Origin: Berberis thunbergii
Lineage: Eukaryota; Streptophyta; Magnoliopsida; Ranunculales; Berberidaceae
Length of the DNA stretch: 64,000 bases
Direction of reading: 5' to 3'
NCBI GenBank assembly: GCA_003290165.1
Contig: QNQO01009173.1
Location: 1-64,000 of the forward strand
Shown: positions 35,136 to 44,837 of the stretch, piece after piece
Layout of the letters: each line of letters opens with the position of its first letter
How positions within the stretch are numbered: the stretch's first letter is position 1
The notes under the pieces: generated by a model
What the model was told of the DNA's origin: nothing
What the model saw: the letters and a program-made list of their open reading frames with translations, nothing else
Database searches by the model: none
Translations under genes and position numbers: made by a program

Positions 35136-38100
35136 TTAGTTCGCCTCTTTAACATCATCTGAGTCGTCACCTTCAGAGGAATCTTCTTTCTGTTGCTCTC
35201 CTCCACTGGAATTCAATGTGTTCTTCTTCTGTTTCTTCTTCTCTTTTTTCTTCTGGCGTTTCAATCTTTTCTTTGCAGTCCGCTCTTCTGCAGCCTTCAA
35301 CCTTTCTAGTCTTCTCATGTTAAACTCCTCACGCTCTTTTTCTTGCTGGTAATGAACATCCATCCTAGCAAGCCGATCTTGTTCTTTTCTTCTCATTTGT
35401 CGATACTGTTGCAGACAAAAGTTTAGGAATCATACTAGAATGATGTGCAGCAAAAGGGATTTAAAATTACCCCCAAAAAGAAGTATAAATCTTGCTCACA
35501 CATAAACTGACATGCAGGAAGGACGGGTCCTTCCGGTACATCGGCTAGTTTTCATACATGCAAATTCAGTAAATGTATAAAAGTGATCCAAAAGATATAT
35601 GATGATTCAAAAGATTGACTAACCCCACTCTAGCATCAAATAAAGATCAGTTCATTCCATATACGGTTTGCAATACATGCGTGTGGATCTTACTGCATGG
35701 ATATCAATTCTGCACCCGCTAATACATGCACGGTAAGCATTGCCACTGGTGCATGAATTCAGAGGTTCGTCTTTGAATTTTCTTAATATATTTTAGACTT
35801 AAAGAGGGCCTTTGCTAGTGTCTATGCTCCTTAAAATACACGATACAATAAATGACATGTGAAAGTGGGTTTTGTATGCACAAGGTTCGTTGATTCGGGG
35901 GCATAGTTAATCAAATACAAGATAACAATCAGATCAGTAAAAGATTCCTAGTGATGCTCTACAAGCTTTAAAAGTAGAGGTCAAAAGAATGCAACATCGT
36001 CAAAGGCATTATAAACTATACTCAAAGAGCAATCCAACCATATAATTTCCTAAAGATGATTGAAAAAATTACAGTTTTTACAACGAATTCAGGTCATCTA
36101 CCGTTCGTTGGCAGATTCACACCCACACGTTATCTAGCTCATAATTTCCTCAATAAAATTGAAATACAACATCGTCAAAGGCATTATAAACTATACTCAA
36201 AGAGCAATCCAACCATATAAAGTACACCTATTGGAAATAAATTAGTTAAGTCAGGTACACAACCCCGAAATCAGAGCATTCCAGGATTATTAAGATTGTC
36301 GATAACTTGACACCTTGTCAATAAAATGAGTGCAACTCTCTACACAAAATTCCAATTTGAAAACCGTAAAAACTATGAGACACTAGACAACAAAAGAAAT
36401 TTTTTAATACATTAAAATACCCTTGTACAAGCACAAATACCCCTTCAAAGTTGTCTCCAAAAAACTGTACAAAAGTTCTATCCAGAAACAAGGCATATTT
36501 AGGTTGAATTCGAATCTAAAACCTGAGAATTCATCCTCGATTCTTCCTATTCTATGAACCTGTTTACGAGCCCTCCAAACAACCACGCATAGAAATCACA
36601 CACATGTATCACCTAGACATATAAAAACCCATCGCAAACATGAATTCAAACAAAAATTATGCAATGAACAAGATTATGTCATAATTCATAACTATCATCA
36701 ATCAAATCAATTGATGTCAAAATTATCTGAATTCAAGGAAGAAATAATTTAAATCCAAACTCACTCGCGTGCAACACATGAATCATGAAACTACAACCAT
36801 TAAACCCATATGCAAGCTTCAAATTAAATGAAAAACTATGAATTGAATAAATAACGTCCCACTCACCTGATTCAGCTAAACGCAACACAAATGCACTTCT
36901 TTTGCATCGATCGGCTCGAAAACAAGCTCCCTCACGAAATCTCATGCCAAACCTCATCTTGAGTGACTTCAATCCACCTTAAAACAGCCTTGAAACCCTT
37001 CCAATTTGTAGCTTCCTTCTCTGACCAGGTTGCAACACACTATTTGCTCTTAAATAGGGGGTTTTCTTTCCAAAAATGAACAAGAGAACCCTTTAGAGAC
37101 CCTTAGTCTCTAACGGCTACCACCGTAGACCCAATACAAATCAAAACTTCACGTCGAATTGAATTGACGAGTGCACGACTGTCAATGCCCTCCTATATAA
37201 GTTCTAAAGAAACAAATATGCATGGTTTCACGCTCACGAGGTCTAACAACTAGATGCATTGTCGAATCTAATCTTGAGGACAAGATCCTTTGAGGTGTGT
37301 ATATTGTAGCACCCCTTTTTTCTTCATGTTTCTCCATATTTTTCATTTATTTGTATGCTTGTGTTGACCATTCAAATGTTCGGTGTTTTGTCTTCAGTCA
37401 ATGAATGCTTGTGTTGCCAAGTCGGGTACTCAATATCGTGATCGGTGAACTTGCTGAATAGCCAAAACAATTTTCTTTGTGTTGTTTGGTGTGTTATGAG
37501 ATTTTCAATTGAATTTCCTTGTAACATTTAGCTACTTGAGCGATTTCGAGCATGGGCGAGTAGTGGGGCTCGCATCTAGCCGGTAGACTCCATGAACGTT
37601 GGATATGTATATTTCTTACTTTAGGACTTATTAGGGTACGGATAATCCTAGGATTGGATGTGAAGTCAAGTTCTGTAACTAGCGGGTCAACGGTGGTAAC
37701 CTTTAAGAACTTTGATTGTGGCAAATAGTTGTGCTATTAATGCGGCCTAAAATCGGCCAAAAAGCGCTATGCGGGGCTGGACCGAATCGCACAAGGTTGA
37801 CTTGGCCGGCTTTAAGCGGAACTAGTAAAATCGGTCAAACTCGGTCAAAAGCGATAAAAAAATTGGCGAGTCAGCACTTAATTGGCCAACCTGACTCGCC
37901 GATTTGTAGGTCTTTATATATGAAAAAAAAAACCTAATCGATTCTTACCCTTTTGCAGCTGACTGAAGGAGCGACAACTCTTCCTCCCTTCCTTCAATCG
38001 AAGTCATCAACCTCTCTTCCTTCAATCTGAAGAAAAAGAAGAGGCGAAGAAGAAGAAGAGAAGTAGACCTGAACCTCTCTTCCTCCCTTCCTTCAATCGA

Positions 38101-41100
38101 ACTCATCAACTACTGAAGAGATCGATTGTTGCTGAAGTGATCGGTTGCTACTGAATCGATCAATCAAAGACGATGAAGAGATTAGCTGCTCACTTCCCAA
38201 ATCAGGTAAGCTTTCCCTCTCCTCTCAGTCCCTCTTCCCTCTCCTCCCAGTCGTTTTCTTCCATTCGCTTCTTCCTTCTGCTGAGATCATTCAGTACAGA
38301 GACAAATTTGTAATGCTAATCTAAGACGAATTACTAACTTTGATTACTAACTTCAGGTTTGGCGCAATACCTGATGAGTTAATGGGATTTTGTAGATGCA
38401 ACTCTTTATAAGTATAATAGGCTATTCGACTGGTAATGTGATTTATAAGCCAATTACCAATCGATATGCGAGTCTGAGACGAATTTTGTACAGAGACGAA
38501 TTTATAATGCGTTTTTTAGTACAGAGACGAATTTGTAATGCTAGTCTGAGACGAATTTGTAATGCTAGTCTGAGACGAATTTTTCTAATGTTTGTTAATT
38601 ACAAAGAATTCAACAAAATGATGTAGATTTTTTCCAACAGAGATGAAACACTCTTTGATTAGATTATTTTTCATCCCTGATTATTTTACTTATTCTTGTT
38701 TCGTATTTGTATTTTTTAGATTATGTCGTCGGGAAGTTCAAATCCATTTGCCAATGCCAATTTAACATCGTCAAATTCCTTGAAAAGGCTATCCGAAGAT
38801 ATGGCATGGGAATGGGAAATATGTACAAACCCAAACAATAAAACTTTGGTAAAGTGCAAGTTTTGCCCGAAAATAATTAATGGAATCTTAAGATTTAAAG
38901 AACATCTTGCGCACAAAAGAGGAAATGTAGCACCATGTACGAAGGTGCCAGGTGAGTGAGACGTTATTAACTTCGATGGATGGTTTTCCATTAAATTTGA
39001 AGCTTGTATATGAGTTAAATAGTTGTAATTCGATTATTCATGTGATGCATGCGAGTGAGTTTGAGTTTAGGTTATCTTTCCCTTGATTTCAAACTTGCAT
39101 GTGCATGATTTTTGCATCATTTGAATTACTCTTTGATTGGTTATGACATAATCTTATTCAATGCAATGAATGCATATTTTTGTTTAAATTCCTGCTCAGG
39201 GTGGCTTTTTACATGTATGGGTAATGGTTTTTGTGTGATTTCACTTAGTTGTTTAGAGGGTTCTTAAACACGTTTTTTAAGCTACCGAAAGAGATTAGAG
39301 TAGAAATACTCACAACATGAGCTGGGGGCTTTAGTTTTGAATTCAACCTAAATCTGTTTTGTTTCTGGACAATACTTTTGTATAGGCTTTAGAGAACTTT
39401 TAAAGGGTCTTCGTGCTTGTATGAGGGTGCTTTATCAATAAAAAAAGTCCTATTGTTGTCTAGTTGCTTATATTTTTTAGGGTATTCAAAGTGAAAATGT
39501 GTTGAGTTACACTTGTTTTATTGCCATGGTGTCAAGTTGTTGTCAGCTCTGATTTTGAGGTTGTACCTAACTAGAATGATTTATTTTCAGTAGGAGTATT
39601 TTATATGTTTTATTATTCTTTTGAGTCTAGTTTATAATGCCTTTGACGGTGTTGCATTTTGATTTTTATATTAGTTTATTATGCCTTTGACAGTGTTGCA
39701 TTTTGATTTGTGTATAGTAAGTTATGAACTAGATAGCATGTGGATGTCAATCTACCGAGGAATCGCAGATTACCTAAACTCATTGTAAAAACTGTGGTTT
39801 TTTCAATCATGTTTAGGAGATGAAAGCTGTGAGCTTGGTTTTGTCTTCGAATGTAGTTTCATATTGTCATCTTTTATTAAGTTACAAGTATGAGTTCCGG
39901 TGTGAGAGGTATGTGCGTTTGATTGACGACGTGTCAACTTGATAGGACAGTTTGTACATTTCGAGTTTGTTTGCTTGGTTTTGAGGTTTATTTTGGGTTG
40001 TGATTCGAAGCTCAAATAGGGGCTGATTTAGATGAGTTTCAGAGGGATTTTGGTTGGGTTTAGTTGGTCATTTTTTACATTAGATGGATTTGAATTCGGA
40101 TAAAGCAATGATTAGATTGTTTTATACGTACGAAATGTCTATTTGATTTGTGTTTGTTCCACCATTTTGGATGCTTTCATTGGTTTAGAAGGTAAGTTTT
40201 TGACTCCTTATAGGCTAATTCTACTTGGTATATGGTGTTGGTGGAGATGTGGTTTTATCAAGCTCAGTGGGTATATTTTGAGTGATCTTGTTATGGTTTT
40301 TGCACTTGATATATACATAAGAGCATGAAACTGAATATGTGTACCATGTGAGCTTTATTTAGTTCTTTTAGTAACGATAGTGACATTAATGTGATTTTAA
40401 ATGGTGAAATGATAAATGTGAAATGCTATAGTATGAACATCGACATGATAATTGTGTAGTTGTTTATGATAAATTAATGTTAGGGAGCTTGATAGGTTAA
40501 TTTGTATTATGATCCGTTATGATCAATGGAAACATTTTTGCTGATTATGGGAATGGTGATTATAAGCTACTTATGAAGTAATGGATATTATGGAATGATA
40601 ACTCTCGGCTAATTGCTTATGAAATGAGATGATGTATTAATGTGTGTGTGTGTTGGGGGTAATGTTTGTGAACCCGACATTTATGATTGATCGTTGGAAA
40701 TTCGATGGTAAATGTGACGATGTGGTAGAATACTAGAGGAAAAAAAAATTCACTGAGAATCCATGTCGGTTAACAATGAATACCCATGCAGATATCCCTT
40801 TAACACCATCCGACTGATCCGATGACTCACAACTCCTTCACACCCATGATGTCCTATGACAAACACACATCTTCCTCATCAGATTTTGTGAGATCCTCTT
40901 TTTTTCAAGTGGTTGTAGTACCATAATACTCATTTTCCTCGCACGGTGCAGCAGGGTATTTTTTTTTTTTTTGAAAAGATAAATTTTCATTAGAACTTAA
41001 TGATGAGAATGATAAAATCCAAACCTTTAAATAATACTATCCCAACGATAATATTCAAAATAAAGTCCTACAATAATGTTATCCCAATTAGAATACAACA

Positions 41101-43164
41101 ATTCAATGTAAATCCCTTTAAATAATTACCGATGTGAAACTCAACCCCAAAGAGTAATAAGAACTTCCATGATGACAGCCTGCACAGCAGAGTCGGATCT
41201 CCTCCTTCTGGCCTCAACAATAATATTCAAAACTAGGGATAGTTTCCACAGACTTGCCTTTGAGCCCAACTCCAAAGCCTTGCCTTATCAAACATGTCCG
41301 GCGCCTCGTCCCAATCACATCTGATGTCGAGATCCCAAGCTTACTATACAAAATGTTTCTAAATATATAATGCTTCCGCTATGATTTTTCTCATGATCAC
41401 ACAACATAGATGGACTGTCAGGAAATACCCTTTCTCCCTTGAATTTTTTAAACCACGTCTTATGTAGAAGAAAAGCATTGATGAAATGAGAGAGAAAATA
41501 AACAGATAAAGTCTCCTAAATCTGTAATTTTGCATAGAAAAATCCAAACTAAAGGAAGAACGTTGACTTGAATGGTATCCCCCTCCCCTGCAAAATCTCA
41601 TCAGCCCCAATTAACAATCCATGGATTTACTCTCCTTTAGTCTGCCTTCAGGTTTTCTCTAATGCCACCACAACCAGATCCATAAATAATAAACCGAGCA
41701 TGCCCACTATTCCTTCTTAATTAGTAGATTAGCTTGTCAATTCAATGGGAAGCAAGCTTTGCATCAAGCAGTAGGTCCAGTGAGAACTGAAACAAGGATT
41801 CATAAAAAATAATTCATTGTACACAGTACACCCAAAAACCCAAGGCAATGCAATTCAGCTTCACACCCCTTGTTTCTTCTCTCATCTCCTAATCAAACCA
41901 TCCAAAATCCAAACCTCAAATAGATAACTGGTAGATCTCTGTTGGGAATTCTATTGTTGCCCTAACATCCAAACAGCCCACTAGTTATTAATATTATTAA
42001 GTTTCCCTCGGTCCAATATAGAAAAAAGTCATGACCACTCCTCTCTCTCGCCCTCTTGGCTCTTGACAAAGAAAGAACTTCATTTCAACAACTCTTAAAA
42101 CTTTATTTTGACTTCCAAAATTGTTTTGAAATCTCGTAAATTACGAAAGGTTAATATCATAACTTAGAAACTAAGCTTTTAACAAAAAAAAATTCATTGC
42201 AAGGATGGGAAACTTTTATTTCAAAGAGCATTTTCTTCAGATACAATAAAATACAAATTTTCAGGCTAAAAAAGCCATCATCAGTCTCATGTACTTGGTG
42301 TGTACGAGGCTATGTTGTCGGGGCCTCCGCCAAGTCTCTTAAGGTTTTTTTCTTTAAAGCACCTCGCCATAGCCTTAGAACACAGCAGGCCATACACTAG
42401 TCAAGGTAGAGGTTACTACACAAAAACCTCTACCATTAAAAAAAAAGGCTTCACCCCAGTAGCACCTTGCCTCATCAAGGCTCTAGTGGCGGACCTTGGC
42501 GCCTCATGTGTCACCTCACTCGCCCCTGACAACATAGGTATGAGGACAACTCAAGGTGGTTAGGCAATGTTGTAGGAAAGTTTTCCTTTGATGAGATGTC
42601 TTCAATGTTAGCCCCCAAAAAATCCCACTGGTGCTTTGCCTCGAATTATACCAACATCAAAATAAAAGTTGGGAACTTTATCATCCAGCATATTCTTCTA
42701 AGCTAGGGTTTGCTTACGGAAGAAGAAACCATCTAACTTCTCTAATTTTGTCAAAGCACAAGCTACTCCTAAGATCTAATTTGGTCTAATAACATAACAA
42801 CATAGAACCCTAAATTTCTAACAAAAGAAAACAAATGCACAGAAACTCTTACTTACACGCATAATACAAAATTATGAAGTTTCTTGCCAAGTACCTGATG
42901 GAAGTCACCAGAACCAGAACCTGCAGAACTACCAGAGGTGTTATTGACGCGAACAGGTACATTATCGAGGATCCTTCGGAGCTTCACCTCAAGGTCTTCT
43001 TCTTCTTTAGGAGCAGGGGCTTGGTATTCAACTAGGGCATTCGAGGCCGTTGTAGTCCTCGGCGCCGCAAGAGGGAGCGGAGGCAGAGAAGGTTTTTTTC
43101 TCTCCGGTACTGCAACCACCTGTAAATCCCCCTCCATTACACTCTTCGATCCACCTGAGGACAT
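35136..43164 (-). CDS. PRKRIP1: PRKRIP1 homologue (PRKR-interacting protein 1), nuclear splicing-associated
   Basis: Two coding exons (43164-42895 and 35405-35136) join in phase (CAG/TAT) to give 179 residues. Exon 1 carries the family's hallmark NNTSGSSAGSGSGDFHQ. Exon 2 continues YRQMRRKEQDRLARMD and then a basic, helical KAAEERTAKKRLKRQKKK tract that is likely a nuclear localisation signal, ending in an acidic serine tail. The human protein is a component of the catalytically active spliceosome and binds RNA; the plant role is inferred from conservation. A leader intron (43451-43224, donor CCCG/GTAAGA, acceptor TTGCAG) precedes the ATG. The coding intron is 7489 bp, very long for a plant gene, and is filled with the features at 36050-39816 and 42310-42537. 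Splice sites are CAG/GTACTT and TGCAACAG. No lesion was seen. Confidence 0.9.
36050..36866 (-). repeat. Intron-sized segment, inverted partner of 38952-39816
   Basis: On the minus strand this segment begins GTGAGTGGGACGTTATT directly after CAG and ends TTTTTTCAATCATCTTTAG/GA. It aligns along essentially its whole length with the plus-strand segment 38952-39816. Shared words include TTTGAAGCTTG, GCGAGTGAGTTT and GTTTATAATGCCTTTGACG. The similarity does not extend past the GT...AG limits on either side. A piece of about 50 bp (GGCATTATAAACTATACTCA...) is repeated directly just outside/inside its acceptor end (about 36002-36048 and 36179-36220). Confidence 0.75.
36733..36972 (-). other. Candidate first exon of an unrecognised minus-strand transcript
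   Basis: An ATG at 36972 opens 35 residues (MKSLKMRFGMRFREGACFRA and onward) before a strong donor, TCAG/GTGAGT, at 36867/36866. Upstream on the same strand, at about 37050-37060, is a TATA-like CTATTTAAGAG. The frame reads on into the intron-like segment until 36733, but the donor suggests splicing. I recognise no family. It could alternatively be a leader exon, or an alternative first exon feeding into PRKRIP1 exon 2 at 35405. No evidence of translation. Confidence 0.35.
37720..38951 (+). pseudogene. hAT-derived 5' region with BED zinc-finger exon
   Basis: From the ATG at 38723 the exon encodes 76 residues containing a BED zinc finger (KCKFCPKIING...HLAHK; C-X2-C-X12-H-X2-H) preceded by DMAWEWE. 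This is the N-terminal DNA-binding module of plant hAT transposases. The exon ends with donor CCAG/GTGAGT (38951/38952). Upstream lie a CT-rich leader, an untranslated exon ending ATCAG/GTAAGCTTTCC (about 38208), and four or so tandem GAGACGAATTTGTAATGCTA units (about 38465-38585). No catalytic or hAT dimerisation region follows in the 3 kb downstream. It is therefore a truncated transposase gene or a domesticated fragment. It lies antisense within the PRKRIP1 intron. Confidence 0.65.
38952..39816 (+). repeat. Intron-sized segment, inverted partner of 36050-36866
   Basis: It begins GTGAGTGAGACGTTATT immediately after the BED exon and ends TTTTTTCAATCATGTTTAG/GA, thus bounded by consensus donor and acceptor dinucleotides. 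It is homologous in inverted orientation to 36866-36050. After the acceptor, ATGAAAGCTGTGAGC opens a 35-40 residue frame with no recognised match. Whether the segment is really spliced is unknown. Confidence 0.7.
39817..42301. other. Interior of the PRKRIP1 long intron, nothing recognised
   Basis: AT-rich sequence without domain-bearing open frames. A T-rich run near 40952-40972 is followed by sequence that may be the edge of another repeat. I could not define ends. Confidence 0.4.
42310..42537. mobile_element. Short hAT MITE in the PRKRIP1 intron
   Basis: Inverted ends CTATGTTGTCGGGGCC and, reversed, CTATGTTGTCAGGGGCG. 228 bp, GC-richer than its surroundings (GCCTC, CCTTGCC words). Flanks GTACGAGG (42302-42309) and GTATGAGG (42538-42545) match at 7 of 8 positions, as for a hAT target duplication. 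No coding capacity. Confidence 0.75.
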
Positions 43165-43559
43165 TTGTTTATTTCAACTAGTATACTGTGTCGCAGTCAA
43201 GACTGAGTGAGAGATTGGAATCGCTGCAAGGTAAAATAAATGCAACCCAAACATTATATTCCATATCTGACGAAAACCCAAACCCTAGAATTCTTGAAAA
43301 TGCAGAATAATCAATTCATCAACACAATTCAACGTAGTAGTAGTAGTAGTGTGTTAACTTAAAAGCAAAACCTAAAGAATTCATGAAAGTGCAGAAGAAC
43401 CAATTCAAAATTCAATGAGAATTATGAAATAGGGTGAGGTCAGAATCTTACCGGGAGGTTGCCAGAAGAACCACCAACTTCAAAACCCTTTGCCAGAAGA
43501 ACAAAAATTGGAGAGTTGAAGAGAGAACAAAGGAACAGAGAGCAGGTGAAGGTGAAGAC

Positions 43560-44837
43560 GCTGGTGGGTGTGTCTAATTTAGGTATTACACGTGAATGGC
43601 GCGTGCGTAGGAATTACTATTCCTAGTGCGTCAACTGTCACGACCCGATCCATGTGGTAAGTAGCACGCTGGGTCCGGCAATGATACTACACACGATCTA
43701 CATAATAAGATATTGTCCGTTTTGGTTCTTACTACACTCTAGTTTAAAATACGTCTTACTATGGAGGTCAAAGCTCCCACATAAGTAATACATCATCTTC
43801 CTTTATCTAGTGATGTGGGAATATATCCTCTTAGTAGCCTCTCAACCTCAAAACTTGCTCACACAAAGGCGTTACACCAACTCTCTTTACGACAACTTAC
43901 TAATTTTTATGCTTCAAGTGTCTGATACATGTCTTTGGACATGCATTGTGTTTCTTGAGGAATGAATCCGACACTTTAATATGATGCTTCTAATGTTAAT
44001 TCAAAATTTTTATGTAATTTTCAACTCTAACGGAACTCAAACAAATTAATAAACAAATTCTTTTTAGTTTGGATAGTGCCAATTTTCTTTTATAATAATG
44101 ATAACTTCATTTTGTTTGAATGGGGCTTTGAATTTGAATGCTCAAATTTCGTGGAAAGAGTTCCATCATAGAACTTTAGAAAACCTACTATATCTCACCC
44201 TATCTACCCTAGTCTTGATTCTGGTGCAAACAGCTCTAGAGTCACCCTTAAATGCCCCTATTTAATATTTCTACTGGTGCTAAGATGTTATGAAAGCTTG
44301 CAAGACGGTGAGAGTAAAGAAAAGTTCTGCCGAGAAATTATCAGTTTTCCATTAATAATGTTTAGACCATTTCTCAAAAGAAGAATGAAATAATAAGTAT
44401 GACAATTTTCCCGTGTGAATGTCAGATGAAAACAGTAACAGTTGCATAAATTCGAAGTATAGTTAGTCAGAAATACAAGACCATGTCAAAACTGTCTACT
44501 GTATGATTCTTTGAACAACAGTAAGCACCAAGATACATCGTGTATACAAAGCAAATCGCTCACACCTGTTCATGTTCTATGATAGAGTAAAGCCTACATT
44601 TAAAAGAACAACACAATAATTTATAGGCAGTACAGCGTCTCTTCATGCATGTTATCCCATTAAATCCCACTTTTGACCTTCTCTTCATGAAAATCATCGA
44701 CCTCACATTTTACAAGGCTGATCATATCAACGAGTAATGCCATAGATACTTGTAGCCGTTTCCCTTGCAAACTTCCATTCCTTTTGCACAACCAAGCATC
44801 ACTTTTAGCAACAAATTGATGTGACGTCTAAGACCAA
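43560..44837. other. Spacer between PRKRIP1 promoter and CBSCBSPB 3' end
   Basis: It holds the PRKRIP1 upstream region and, at its distal end, presumably the 3' untranslated region of the next minus-strand gene. A GTCACGACCCGATCC word near 43637, followed by repeat-like sequence to about 43900, may be an old LTR fragment, but I could not find paired ends. Confidence 0.4.
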
